Origin: Cyanobacterium stanieri PCC 7202
GTDB lineage: Bacteria; Cyanobacteriota; Cyanobacteriia; Cyanobacteriales; Cyanobacteriaceae
Direction of reading: 5' to 3'
NCBI GenBank assembly: GCA_000317655.1
Contig: CP003940.1
Coordinates: forward strand, 558,001 to 622,000
DNA length: 64,000 nt
The position numbers and the translations under genes were made by a program. The notes beneath the pieces are model-generated. The model had not been told where the DNA came from. It saw nothing but the letters and a program-made list of their open reading frames with translations, and did not search any database. Numbering within the stretch: the first letter of the stretch is position 1; every line of letters starts with the position of its first letter. Below, one piece after another: positions 37,240 through 46,267 of the stretch.

Positions 37240-37728
37240 ATGGCTATTGAAATCGAACGTAAATTTTTGGTCAATAAAAACCTTTGGCAGCCTCCTGATG
37301 ATGGGGTTATTTATCGACAAGGTTATATTCACACCCATAATGGTACCACTGTTCGAGTTCGGGTGGCAGGAGATCAAGGATTTATGACCCTTAAAACTAA
37401 AACACAAAGCCTTAGTCGTTCTGAGTTTGAGTATTCTATTCCTCTCCATGATGCCGAGGAAATGTTAATGATTATGTGCGATCGCCCCTTAATCGAAAAA
37501 AAACGCTATAAACTAAAAATTGGTGAATTAGTGTGGGAAATAGACGAATTTTTTGGCGATAATCAAGGTTTACTACTAGCAGAAATAGAACTGACCTCAG
37601 AAGAGCAAACCATTTCCCTTCCCCCATGGATAGACAAAGAAGTCACAGAAGATAGTCGCTATTACAACTCCAACCTCGTAAAAAATCCCTATAACAATGG
37701 TCAGTGGAACAACCCTGACTCAAAATAA
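37240..37728 (+). CDS. CYTH-domain protein (triphosphate tunnel enzyme family)
   Basis: 162 residues from ATG 37240, with AAGGA 7-8 nt upstream. The signature ExExK appears as IEIERKFLV at the N-terminus, with further tunnel residues TVRVRVAGDQGFMTLKTK, EFEYSIP, KKRYKL, WEIDEFFG and LAEIELTSEEQ. Bacterial members of this size are usually tripolyphosphatases or broad triphosphatases; a class IV adenylate cyclase role is less likely. It precedes ndk by 83 bp in the same direction, so both may concern nucleotide or polyphosphate metabolism. Confidence 0.9.
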   Translation: MAIEIERKFLVNKNLWQPPDDGVIYRQGYIHTHNGTTVRVRVAGDQGFMTLKTKTQSLSRSEFEYSIPLHDAEEMLMIMCDRPLIEKKRYKLKIGELVWEIDEFFGDNQGLLLAEIELTSEEQTISLPPWIDKEVTEDSRYYNSNLVKNPYNNGQWNNPDSK

Positions 37729-37811
37729 TCCATAAAAACTATCAAAAGGTGCAACATCTAAGGTAATCTTTTTTAGGAAATAAAAATAAACTATTATTCT
37801 AGGAGATAACC

Positions 37812-38261
37812 GTGGAACGCACCTTTTTAATGATTAAACCCGACGGAGTACAACGTAACCTCATAGGAGAAGTCATCAAACGTTTAGAAAATAAAGGCTT
37901 CACCCTCGTAGGCTTAAAATTAATGTCCGTCTCTCAAGAACTAGCCGAAAAACATTATGATGTTCACAAAGAGCGCCCCTTCTTTGGTAGCTTAGTAGAC
38001 TTTATCATCTCCTCCCCCGTTGTTGCCATGGTATGGGAAGGAGAAGGAGTAGTCGCCTCCGCCCGTAAAATTATCGGTGCCACTGATCCCCTCAGTGCAG
38101 AACCCGGTACCATTAGAGGAGATTATGGTGTTAGTATTGGTAGGAACCTTATCCATGGTTCCGATGCCATCGAAACCGCCCAAAGAGAAATCAGTCTTTG
38201 GTTCAAAGAAGAAGAACTTTGTCATTGGCAAACCACCATTACACCTTGGTTATACGAATAA
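37812..38261 (+). CDS. ndk: Nucleoside diphosphate kinase
   Basis: 149 residues starting at GTG 37812 with AGGAG upstream. [20 protein letters not shown], the VHKERPFF segment, and the active-site [10 protein letters not shown] with phosphohistidine His115 identify NDK. It transfers phosphate from ATP to other NDPs, giving dNTPs and GTP. It is followed by a weak hairpin (CCCTATCCC / GGGGTAGGG, 38312-38346) and then a promoter for the next operon. Confidence 0.97.
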   Translation: MERTFLMIKPDGVQRNLIGEVIKRLENKGFTLVGLKLMSVSQELAEKHYDVHKERPFFGSLVDFIISSPVVAMVWEGEGVVASARKIIGATDPLSAEPGTIRGDYGVSIGRNLIHGSDAIETAQREISLWFKEEELCHWQTTITPWLYE

Positions 38262-38352
38262 TTGAGATCGTGAACTTAAGTCCAATTATTACGCTTTTCC
38301 CTTGATCCTTTCCCTATCCCATCAAAAAAAACATTAAGGGGTAGGGAAATTT

Positions 38353-38361
38353 TGCTATGAT
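38353..38361 (+). promoter_or_regulatory. Extended -10 promoter of the HNH operon
   Basis: TGCTATGAT is a near-perfect extended -10, 31 bp upstream of the first gene of the operon. No good -35 is visible, which is normal for extended -10 promoters. It suggests that the operon has its own promoter rather than read-through from ndk. Confidence 0.5.
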
Positions 38362-38392
38362 TAATCTTAGATTAAGTTAGTTCTTAAAAACC

Positions 38393-38857
38393 ATGATCAA
38401 AAGGGAAGATTTAGAAAAGGAAGCTCTCAAAAAATATAGTGAACTACGGTTAACAAACCTCAGATTTCTTAATAAAAAAGAACTTCAGGCATTTTTAGAA
38501 AACGATCAATTTACTATCTCCAATGAAAGTTTACTCAAAATTTTTGTAGAAAGAAATGAACGGGCGGATATAAATAAAAGACTTAATAATGATAACTTTG
38601 GATTGAGAGCAAAACTTAAATCTTTTACAAAAAATATGACTGATTGGTCAAAAAGTGAAATAGTCCAACAGTTCAAAAGCATATTTGGTAGGGTCAAAAA
38701 AGAAGACGATCAGTTACTCAAAGAAATCGGTGCTATCTCCACAGAAACAGCCCGAGAGGATTTAGAAAAAGCAGAGAAAGTGGTTGATGATGCCAAAAGA
38801 ATCGCTGACATTTACATAAAAAAATATGGAAACTCCAAGGATGAAGATGTAGCATGA
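38393..38857 (+). CDS. Unrecognised coiled-coil protein, first gene of HNH operon
   Basis: A protein of 154 residues, strongly charged and almost wholly helical by inspection, with no membrane segment. The N-terminus (MIKREDLEKEALKKYSELRLTN) and C-terminus (TAREDLEKAEKVVDDAKRIADIYIKKYG) look like coiled coils; the middle holds LRAKLKSFTKNMTDWSKSEIVQQFKSIFGRV. I recognise no family. The stop overlaps the next start (ATGA, 38854-38857), so the two are translationally coupled. The composition is more lysine- and AT-rich than housekeeping genes nearby, consistent with recent acquisition. Confidence 0.6.
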   Translation: MIKREDLEKEALKKYSELRLTNLRFLNKKELQAFLENDQFTISNESLLKIFVERNERADINKRLNNDNFGLRAKLKSFTKNMTDWSKSEIVQQFKSIFGRVKKEDDQLLKEIGAISTETAREDLEKAEKVVDDAKRIADIYIKKYGNSKDEDVA

Positions 38858-39171
38858 AAGAACAAAAAAAACTTGATAATTTAAACTATAGAGAAGCTCA
38901 AAAAAGAAATTCTCAACATTTTAAAAACCTGCAAAAAAAAGAGCAAAAACTACTCAAAGAAAAAGGTTATCGTAACGTAGGCTGGAATAATGTAATTAAT
39001 TCTTGGCAGTTGTTACAGACGAAAAATAATTATAAACCCATTGATTTTGTTGATTTTGCTATTCAAAAAGCAGAAGAAAACTATCAAAAAGCAAAAGAAG
39101 AAGATGATTTAATGGAGGTTTTAAACGCTGGTAAAAAAGTTATTAGTGCCTTAAAAATGAAATATCAATAA
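38854..39171 (+). CDS. Unrecognised small basic helical protein, second gene of HNH operon
   Basis: A protein of 105 residues, very rich in Lys and Gln, with a basic N-terminal helix (REAQKRNSQHFKNLQKKEQKLLKEKG), a central VGWNNVINSWQLL segment and a C-terminal helical pair (FAIQKAEENYQKAKEEDDLMEVLNAGKKVISALKM). It has no known domain. It overlaps the first gene by 4 nt and is followed after 13 nt by the HNH gene, so the three form one operon. Confidence 0.55.
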   Translation: MKEQKKLDNLNYREAQKRNSQHFKNLQKKEQKLLKEKGYRNVGWNNVINSWQLLQTKNNYKPIDFVDFAIQKAEENYQKAKEEDDLMEVLNAGKKVISALKMKYQ

Positions 39172-39184
39172 CTTCTAAAAAATC

Positions 39185-39673
39185 ATGTTAATTCATATAT
39201 ATGAAAGTTGGGAAATCATTTTAAAAGAATTATCAGAAATATTTTTATTTGATTTTGAATTGGTAACATACACTCTAAATTCGTGGGGAAAAAAACAAAG
39301 CTGTTATAAAATTCATCCCATGAGTTTCGCCACAAAACAATACCTTGATGATTTTATTAACAATGATCAATTTAGTGGTTCAGCTTATGCCAAGGCTTCG
39401 GTATTATATTCTTTATATGCCTGTGGTTATTTGACGATTAATGATATAGAATATCCCACCTATCAACACTGGAAAAATCGACATCCGGGAATGACCATCG
39501 ATCATCAATTACCAAGAAAATGGTTTCCTGAATTAACTTTTGATTGTACTAATTGGAAACCAATGAAGCCAGAACAAAATCGTCAAAAAAGCGATGATTT
39601 TTTGCAGGAGGGGCGAGAAAGATTGGATATGTTATCGGACACTTTGCTCGATATAAAAGATAAATATTTATAG
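39185..39673 (+). CDS. HNH-family endonuclease
   Basis: A protein of 162 residues. The C-terminal half carries a plausible HNH core: TIDHQLPRKWFP with His107, then FDCTNWKPMKPEQN with Asn123 and Asn132, and QKSDD with Lys135. The N-terminal half (1-95) is helical with no recognised fold and has two Cys residues (40, 80) but no zinc-knuckle pairs. HNH enzymes nick or cut DNA in restriction, homing, toxin and phage packaging systems. Operon context with two unknown helical proteins makes a defence or competition role possible, but nothing here proves it. Confidence 0.7.
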   Translation: MLIHIYESWEIILKELSEIFLFDFELVTYTLNSWGKKQSCYKIHPMSFATKQYLDDFINNDQFSGSAYAKASVLYSLYACGYLTINDIEYPTYQHWKNRHPGMTIDHQLPRKWFPELTFDCTNWKPMKPEQNRQKSDDFLQEGRERLDMLSDTLLDIKDKYL

Positions 39674-39750
39674 ACTGAGTAGGTAGGGATTTATATCAAG
39701 TTCTAGTAATCCGTTATGAAAATGATCGCCCTAATCGCGCCTTAAATTCT

Positions 39751-39788
39751 TACCCCTCTGCTTTCAGCATCTCCCCTTGAAAGGGGAG
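39751..39788. repeat. Hairpin repeat, family 3, copy 2
   Basis: TACCCCTCTGCTTTCAGCAT followed by the hairpin CTCCCCTTGAAAGGGGAG, nearly identical to 7763-7800. It sits between the HNH operon and the convergent gyrA-type gene. Confidence 0.65.
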
Positions 39789-39832
39789 AAAGATAGGGAG
39801 AGGTGGTACTCACAACGATGCTGTAACGTCAG

Positions 39833-42334
39833 TTATTGGTTGTTGCCCCACCAGTTGAGGGCAAAGGTAATTTTTTCCCCATGGGCTAATTTAACGATCG
39901 CCCTTTCACCGTTATTATTAAATAACTTATTAGTGTCAATAATCAGTCGTTTATCTAAATCAGTGGTGGCAATGACTATTTTATGGTCACAGGGTAATAA
40001 CATACTGACCAAATTATCATCCTCATGTTTGAAACGGAAACTTTGATTACCTAAACCGCCACCTTTACCAGTACCAAGAGGACGTAGATTATTAATAGGA
40101 ACTATTTTTCCGTAACCCATCTCAGAAATTAATAATACATTATCCCCTTTCTCAACCACCGCTGAACCGATAATTTTTTCTCCCAAGCGTAGTTTTACAC
40201 CGATATTACCTTGGGCGGATTTACCCATAATTGACATATTTTCATCATTTACTGTGTGCCGTAGCAAACGCCCTCCGCTGGTGGCGGTAATTAATTCCTG
40301 CCCTGTATGGGTAACAAAAAGACTATGGAGGGCATCCTTGGGTTTAAGTTTAATGAGGGTAAAGCCACGATTGCCGATATTATCTAATTCATCCATGGCA
40401 ATACGTTTGATAAAGCCTCCTGCGGTGAGTAATACGAGGCTCTGATGTGTATTGTCTGGGGTGATGGTAATGTAGTTGATAGGTTGATGGTTGTCTTTGG
40501 TGGCACTCTCAGAAATTAGGCGACTTATGGTTTGTTTGGTAGGGTGACGGGGAATATCTGCCACGGTTAGGGGGTAGGCTTTGCCACTGTCGAGGATAAC
40601 TATGATTTCTTGTTTGTCTTTGATCAATTCTTGATGGATGATGAGATCAGTATTTTTCTTAATCATCGGTTGATCTAAAATCGCACTTTGGGGCTGCCAA
40701 TATACTTTGCCCTTGGCACTGATTTGTACCACTGCATCATCGGTTAATTCTTGACTGGTAATCAGAGGAAGGGTTGGCTGTTTTGATTTACTTTTACTGC
40801 CCGAGGATTTGGTGTTTTTTTCGGGGGTTGTGACGGTAATAATTTTGGTGCGACGATTATCGCCAAATTTACGTTTAAAACTGCGTAATTCTTTTTTGAG
40901 GGCTTTTAAAAATTCCTTTCTGTCAGCTAATAATTCTTGGAGTTGATTGATACGACTTTGTAAGTCTTGATATTCCTGCTCTATTTTTTGTCTTTCTAAG
41001 CCTGTCAGACGACGCAGGGGCATGGCGAGGATGGAATTGGCTTGGTTGTCGTCAATGGCTAGGGATGATTTGAGGGTAGTTTTGGCGGTGGTGCCATCGG
41101 GGGCATGGCGTAAAATATCAATGACGGTATCTAGGTTATCGAGGGCTTTGATTAATCCTGCTAGGAGGTTAACTTTATCTTGTTTGTCTTCTAGTTCGTA
41201 GTTATATTGTCTGGTTAGGGTTTGTTCTCGGAATGTTAAGAATTCTTGTAATAATTCCTTGAGGGAAAGTTGGCAGGGTTTGTTATTGACTAAACCGAGT
41301 AAAATAACTCCGAAGTTACTTTGTAATGCGGTTTGGCGATAGAGTTGATGGAGGATGGCTTGGGGGTTAGCATCTCTTTTTAATTCTATTACTACTCGAA
41401 TCCCGGTGCGATCGCTCTCATCCCGTATATCAGCAATATCATTAATTTTACCCTGATTTACTAGATCTGCTACTTTTTCAATCCATCCTGCTTTGTTTAC
41501 TTGAAAGGGTAACTCGGTGATAATAATGGCGGTTTTAGCACGACTGCGTTTTTTCTGGATTTTTAACTGTTCAATGGTGGCAACTCCTCGCACGGGAATT
41601 ATACCTTTCCCTGTGAGATAAGCATCCCTGATACCTTTACCGTCAATTATTTCTCCCCCTGTGGGAAAATCAGGGCCGGGAATGAGCTTCATTAATTTCT
41701 CATCACTCACATCGGGTTGATCGATGAGGGCAATTAAACCGTCTACAATTTCATTGAGGTTATGGGGGGGGATATTGGTTGCCATACCTACGGCAATTCC
41801 TGAGCAACCGTTAAGGAGTAAAATGGGCAGTTTGGCGGGTAAAACGACGGGTTCTTGTTGGGAGTTGTCAAAATTGGAGCTAAAGTCCACCGTGGACTCG
41901 TTTACTTCCTCTAACATGGTTTCAAAGGCGATCGCCCCTAACCTCGACTCGGTGTAACGCATAGCCGCAGGAGGATCATTATCCACACTACCAAAGTTAC
42001 CATGTCCTGCCAAGAGGGGATAACGGCTAGAAAAGTCCTGTATCAGCCTTACCATGGCATCATACACCGCTTGATCTCCATGGGGGTGATATTTCCCCAA
42101 AACATCCCCCACTACCCTTGCACACTTGCGAAAAGGGCGATCGGGACTTAACCCCAATTCATACATAGCATACAAAATCCGCCGATGTACAGGCTTCAAA
42201 CCATCCCGCACATCAGGCAAAGCCCGTCCCACAATCACACTCATGGCATATTCTAAATATGAGCGTTCCATTTCTGTATGTAGTGCCGTGGGAATAACTT
42301 GACCTTGATTCAGTAAATTTAATTGTTCAACCAT
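39833..42334 (-). CDS. Type IIA topoisomerase subunit A (GyrA/ParC family)
   Basis: A protein of 833 residues. The breakage-reunion domain is clear: [37 protein letters not shown] and the catalytic Tyr127 in [14 protein letters not shown]-terminal six-blade beta-propeller (about 530-830) wraps DNA. I do not see a clear GyrA box (QRRGGKG) in the propeller, so this may be the cyanobacterial ParC-like paralogue rather than GyrA proper. It acts with a GyrB/ParE subunit encoded elsewhere to change DNA supercoiling or decatenate chromosomes. Confidence 0.9.
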   Translation of the reverse strand: MVEQLNLLNQGQVIPTALHTEMERSYLEYAMSVIVGRALPDVRDGLKPVHRRILYAMYELGLSPDRPFRKCARVVGDVLGKYHPHGDQAVYDAMVRLIQDFSSRYPLLAGHGNFGSVDNDPPAAMRYTESRLGAIAFETMLEEVNESTVDFSSNFDNSQQEPVVLPAKLPILLLNGCSGIAVGMATNIPPHNLNEIVDGLIALIDQPDVSDEKLMKLIPGPDFPTGGEIIDGKGIRDAYLTGKGIIPVRGVATIEQLKIQKKRSRAKTAIIITELPFQVNKAGWIEKVADLVNQGKINDIADIRDESDRTGIRVVIELKRDANPQAILHQLYRQTALQSNFGVILLGLVNNKPCQLSLKELLQEFLTFREQTLTRQYNYELEDKQDKVNLLAGLIKALDNLDTVIDILRHAPDGTTAKTTLKSSLAIDDNQANSILAMPLRRLTGLERQKIEQEYQDLQSRINQLQELLADRKEFLKALKKELRSFKRKFGDNRRTKIITVTTPEKNTKSSGSKSKSKQPTLPLITSQELTDDAVVQISAKGKVYWQPQSAILDQPMIKKNTDLIIHQELIKDKQEIIVILDSGKAYPLTVADIPRHPTKQTISRLISESATKDNHQPINYITITPDNTHQSLVLLTAGGFIKRIAMDELDNIGNRGFTLIKLKPKDALHSLFVTHTGQELITATSGGRLLRHTVNDENMSIMGKSAQGNIGVKLRLGEKIIGSAVVEKGDNVLLISEMGYGKIVPINNLRPLGTGKGGGLGNQSFRFKHEDDNLVSMLLPCDHKIVIATTDLDKRLIIDTNKLFNNNGERAIVKLAHGEKITFALNWWGNNQ

Positions 42335-43365
42335 GAGTATTATTGCTCAGTTAGTACGCTATGAGTGTAATATGACTATTTTTTAGAGATTAGCAAACAA
42401 ATGGCAAGTTATACACTTTTCTATGGAAGAAAATTAAAAGTCTTTTCTCAAGAGAATGGATATTTACAAATTATTTCGATGGTTTTCTCATCATGAATCG
42501 TAGTAAAGCATTAATAATAGTGTACGTTTAATTTTTGTACTGTTTCTAAGTAAAAACAAGTAAGTAATTGTCAATAGTAAAATCTTAATAAAATAAATTA
42601 CGTAGATGTGTTTTTGCCACTACAATAAAGTCGAATTATTCGCTAAGAATAACTATATAGTCTTAGGCTCAAATAAATTATTATCACAAAAGTTTCCCTC
42701 TCCTCTCGCCTTTTGAGGGCGGATGCTGGAAGTAGGGCAGAGGGAGGAAGATTTGGGAGGTGAAACAAGAGTCGTTATATAATTTTTTATATGTGGTCAT
42801 TTTCTTACTTAATTAGTTATACTTACGGTGTATCTTAAAAATCTTAACTATAGCTAACTAAATTTAATTACCTTTCTGGCTTGAGCCGATGGAAAATATA
42901 ATCTATATGAAAACATCATAGGAGGTGAATTCACAATAAGTAAAAAATATTTATAGATCATATCAATTGATGATATATATGATGCAAAGACTGTCATTTA
43001 TAACGATCATTAATTGTTACCGAACTATGACAATGGCATTTTTGTCTTTTTCACTTATTCCATAAACCCCTAAATAAAGACTATTCAGCAATTATAAAGT
43101 TAAATATCTTATCGGCTTTCAGTATAAACACGTACTTTTACCGATAAAATATTATAATAATATTTACATTAGACCCTAGTTTTTACTGGTTCTTTTTTCC
43201 CTAAACAGGTAGAATTTAAGAGAGTGGTAGACATTCTCATCACACGGCAATTATAAACAAGTCTTTCTTTTGGCACCATCTCCTAAAAAATACTTAGGAA
43301 TAACTAAACAATCATACTCAATTCAATGATATTAATTACAGACCACCACTATTTTGTGTAGTAAG
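42335..43365. other. 1-kb gene-poor region
   Basis: Very AT-rich, with no ORF that looks coding. It contains an inverted, diverged copy of the hairpin repeat (42695-42745). It also has an unusually strong ribosome-binding-like sequence TAGGAGGTGA (42919-42928), not followed by a start codon in a useful frame; a 4-codon ATG-TAG frame at 42907-42921 runs into it. These could be relics of a lost gene. The last 200 bp presumably hold the promoter of the PEP-CTERM gene. Confidence 0.4.
42695..42745. repeat. Hairpin repeat, family 3, copy 3 (inverted, diverged)
   Basis: TTCCCTCTCC-TCTCGCC-TTTTGA-GGGCGGATGC, then TGGAAGTAGGGCAGAGGGA. It aligns with the reverse complement of copies 1 and 2, with several changes in the hairpin. 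Confidence 0.45.
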
Positions 43366-44151
43366 ATGAAATACTATTTTTCTTCCCTCCATCGTCATTC
43401 CTTATTTCTTTTGCCCCTAGGCTTCCTGATGACTATGGGAATTTTCCAAGAATCTGCCTCAGCAGCATCTCTGATTCAACTTAACGTTACATTCTTCGTA
43501 CCAAATGGTCCACCTAATTCACCAACACGACCAGATACCATTAATCCAGGTCAGGGTAACGGAAACGATTGTTCAGGTTTTTTTGGTAAATTTGATGATC
43601 CTTGTGATGTTGGTGAGCCTCTGAATACTACAATAGCCCCCATATTTGCAAAACTCGATACGGTAGGGAGAAATAGTCAAGGAGGATGGAGTGTCAACAC
43701 AAGTATTTTCCCGTCTCCTAACGATCAAGCTCTTATTAATGGATTCACTGTAACCGATCTAAATGGTAATAGTGGTGTTAATGCAACTGGAAATAGTGGA
43801 ACTTGGGAATTCAGTGGCAATATATCTGATTTAAATCCAAATTTTACAGGAATAACTCACTGGTCATCAAAGGGAGGTAATGGTTTTGTTCTTTCTTGGA
43901 TGGTTGATGCAGATGATCAGAAAACAAATGATGTCTGCGATCTGAATAATCTTTCTAACCCCACGAATTATAATAAAGGCTGTTTAAATGCCGCCATTGC
44001 AGTTAATTCTGGTAATTGGTTTGCACCTGAGGACAGGGGATTATCGCACATTTCATTTTACGGGAGGGAAATTCCTGAGCCTAGCACTACTATTCCTGCC
44101 ATATTATTTGGTTTGGCTGGTTGGTATGGTCGTAAAAAATCTACCCAATAG
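43366..44151 (+). CDS. PEP-CTERM sorting-signal protein
   Basis: 261 residues from ATG 43366. A basic N-terminus with hydrophobic core and ASAAS cleavage region (about 1-35) is a signal peptide. The mature part is rich in N, G, S and P, with LNVTFFVPNGPP and ITHWSSKGGNGFVLSWMVDADD. The C-terminus reads EIPEPSTTIPAILFGLAGWYGRKK: a PEP motif, a hydrophobic span and a basic tail, which is the exosortase/PEP-CTERM sorting signal. The protein is probably exported and cell-surface or matrix associated. Its function is unknown. Confidence 0.85.
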   Translation: MKYYFSSLHRHSLFLLPLGFLMTMGIFQESASAASLIQLNVTFFVPNGPPNSPTRPDTINPGQGNGNDCSGFFGKFDDPCDVGEPLNTTIAPIFAKLDTVGRNSQGGWSVNTSIFPSPNDQALINGFTVTDLNGNSGVNATGNSGTWEFSGNISDLNPNFTGITHWSSKGGNGFVLSWMVDADDQKTNDVCDLNNLSNPTNYNKGCLNAAIAVNSGNWFAPEDRGLSHISFYGREIPEPSTTIPAILFGLAGWYGRKKSTQ

Positions 44152-44230
44152 GTAACTAACACCAAATCGTTTTTAGATTCATATATTCATTAACCTAAAA
44201 TTAGGCTTATAAACTGTTCCCTATCCCCTT

Positions 44231-44338
44231 TGATATTAAGTCTTGATAAGTTATTACAATAAAAGTCCCCCAGAATTGGGGGATTTAGGGGGCAAAACTA
44301 TAATTTTTTCAAAAACTGATCCCCCGAACTTAATGTAA
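44231..44338. repeat. MITE-like element, family 2, copy 1
   Basis: It starts TGATATTAAG and ends CTTAATGTAA (8 of 10 inverted). The core GTCCCCCAGAATTGGGGGAT is a hairpin followed by TTAGGGGGC. Other copies are at 46956-47063 and 49067-49174. It forms part of the 615 bp gap between 44152 and 44766, which otherwise holds the terminator below and AT-rich sequence. Confidence 0.7.
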
Positions 44339-44398
44339 TTCGTATTTTCATCATAATAGTATTTTCATCATTGACTCGAAATAGTCTGTAATATTTTG

Positions 44399-44424
44399 CC
44401 TCCGTAATTTTACGGGGGTTTTTT
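44399..44424 (+). terminator. Terminator-like hairpin
   Basis: CCTCCGTAA pairs with TTACGGGGG (one G-T pair), followed by six T's. It is 250 bp after the PEP-CTERM gene, so either that gene has a long 3' UTR including repeat family 2 copy 1, or an unannotated short transcript ends here. Confidence 0.6.
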
Positions 44425-44766
44425 AATGATGAAACCCTTTATATAAAGAGTTTGTAAAGATTGAGCAAGGATTTTTTAGGGCAGAAAACTGAGAGAATAT
44501 AAGTTATAAGTAAAGAAATGTAACAAATGGGATAAAAGAAAAGAAAAAAATCCTAGAAATCAATGAGAATAAGACGAAAATGGATTTTTATAGCACAGTT
44601 TTTTAGAAAAAGTGTAACAAAGTATTGCAAAAACCCTCATTTCCGTTTTTGTTCCCCTATACTAAAAATATACAGAAAAAGTTTTGAAGTTTCTGAGTTT
44701 CCGATCTAGGATGTAGGGTTCAGAAAAATCTTTGTTGTCTTTAATAAATAGAAGGAGTACCATATA

Positions 44767-45147
44767 ATGCAAATATCCAATCGAGACAGTTGGCAGAGTA
44801 ACTATCTCTTGGCGATCGCCAGTAGTTTTCTGCTCTGGACATTCACTCTAACGGTGTGCTTTTTGGTGGTAGGTTTCCCTGTAGTCGTAGTTTTAATGAC
44901 CGTGGGAGTTTTGGCGGCGATCATTTTGCAGTCGATATTACCAGCAAGTGCGATTCTGTTAGTGACAGGAAGCATTTTAGGGGCTACTGCCGTGGCGATT
45001 CTAGTTAGTTCTTTACTATTAACTATCAAAGGAATCGATCCCCACGATGTCAGATGGCTCGGTTGGTTGCATGAAAAAGAAGCAAAACAACAAATCCTCC
45101 CTTTATATGCTTCTTGTCCTTTAACCTGTGACATTAGCCACATTTAA
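44767..45147 (+). CDS. Small membrane protein, unrecognised
   Basis: 126 residues with AGAAGGAG upstream of ATG 44767. Two long hydrophobic stretches (about 13-55 and 56-87) give three to four transmembrane helices. A polar C-terminus follows, IKGIDPHDVRWLGWLHEKEAKQQ, ending in two Cys residues (YASCPLTCDISHI). I recognise no named family. It is a single gene with its own terminator. Confidence 0.7.
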   Translation: MQISNRDSWQSNYLLAIASSFLLWTFTLTVCFLVVGFPVVVVLMTVGVLAAIILQSILPASAILLVTGSILGATAVAILVSSLLLTIKGIDPHDVRWLGWLHEKEAKQQILPLYASCPLTCDISHI

Positions 45148-45202
45148 GTTTTTTGATCCAAGTCAAATTAATCCTTGTTAATTCATGATGATTGAGCAGT
45201 TT

Positions 45203-45230
45203 AACCCGATTACAACTCGGGTTTTTTTTT
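45203..45230 (+). terminator. Rho-independent terminator
   Basis: AACCCGA-TTACAAC-TCGGGTT followed by a T-run to 45230. It ends the 44767-45147 transcript, 16 bp before the convergent tRNA-Leu gene. Confidence 0.85.
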
Positions 45231-45245
45231 GCTCATTTTTGGTAA

Positions 45246-45327
45246 TGGGCAGAGCGAGACTCGAACTCGCATGACCGAAGCCGCCACATTTTGAGTGTGG
45301 TGCGTCTACCAATTTCGCCATCCGCCC
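45246..45327 (-). tRNA. trnL: tRNA-Leu (CAA)
   Basis: The minus strand begins GGGCGGA, paired with the 3' TCTGCCC, with A73. The anticodon loop CTCAAAA has anticodon CAA; the long variable arm (GGCTTCGGTCA region) is that of a class II tRNA. The T-arm has GTTCGAGTC. The 5' 22 nt overlap the end of the upstream protease gene on the same strand. Confidence 0.93.
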
Positions 45328-46172
45328 TTGGTTTGACTCTGACTATTATAACTAACTTTTGGTTTTTCTAGCAAGTCATAATATTCAGCCGAACTAGACC
45401 AGTTTTCGATCGCCTTTGCCCGTAAGATAGGAAGGGGATGGGTAAGCTGGGCAGTTTGCATTTCCCTGAGCATTTCGCCGATGTCGGTATTACTCATTTC
45501 TTGATAATCTTTCACCTGCTCCATAAAAGCGTCTAAGTTGAGCTTAGAGGCAAGACTAGGAGAGCCTCCTGTGAGTTTCATTAGTACGGACATAACAATT
45601 TTTGGATCTTGAGCTACCAAAAGCGCCGCGCGATCGCAACTAAACTCAGCACAGCGTAACCATTGCAACAACTGACTTTGCATGGATTGAGCCAAAATAC
45701 TTCCCCAAGTGGGCAATAACCCTGCGGCTAAAACGATGAGATTAGCGAGGGTGAGATATACCCCATGTTCACACTTTAAATGTCCTAACTCATGGGCAAT
45801 TACCGCCTCCACTTCCTCATCGGTTAAAATTTCCAACAAAGATGTGTGAATTACCATAAAAGGTTTTCTACCCCTAATGGCGAGGGTATAGGCATTGGGT
45901 ACGGGATTCTGCTTTAAGTATAGTTGGGGAGGTTCAATATCAAGGATAGAAGAAGCATTTAGTAATAATTGATGGAGATGGGGTAGTTGTTTTTCACTAA
46001 TTAAAATACTCGAGGCAATATTGTTGAGATAAAAAAAGTCCTCTGCCACAGAGCCCAAAATGCCCCTCATGGCGATGTCTAATCCGGGTAACTGTTTTAA
46101 GTTGGTGGTTGCTTCTAAATCGAGGGGATGTCTAAAATCGTCTGCTTTTAAACCAATTAATTGAGTTTTCAT
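45306..46172 (-). CDS. M48-family metallopeptidase
   Basis: 288 residues from ATG 46172 (the longer ORF from 46283 would overlap the moaE region and reads as non-coding). The zinc motif HELGH lies in AVIAHELGHLKCEHG, followed by a hydrophobic hairpin (TLANLIVLAAGLLP) and the distal Glu in CAEFSCDRAALL, as in Ste24/HtpX relatives. The last residues (GGWRNW) and stop are read from the first 22 nt of tRNA-Leu, so RNase P cleavage at the tRNA 5' end would cut the mRNA just before its last codons. Confidence 0.88.
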   Translation of the reverse strand: MKTQLIGLKADDFRHPLDLEATTNLKQLPGLDIAMRGILGSVAEDFFYLNNIASSILISEKQLPHLHQLLLNASSILDIEPPQLYLKQNPVPNAYTLAIRGRKPFMVIHTSLLEILTDEEVEAVIAHELGHLKCEHGVYLTLANLIVLAAGLLPTWGSILAQSMQSQLLQWLRCAEFSCDRAALLVAQDPKIVMSVLMKLTGGSPSLASKLNLDAFMEQVKDYQEMSNTDIGEMLREMQTAQLTHPLPILRAKAIENWSSSAEYYDLLEKPKVSYNSQSQTKGGWRNW

Positions 46173-46267
46173 AGTTATCTCGGCGGTGGATGGTGTTTTT
46201 ATTTTATCGTAACGAAATGGTAATATAGGGCGATATATATTGATGAGTGAAAAAAAATAACTATGCC

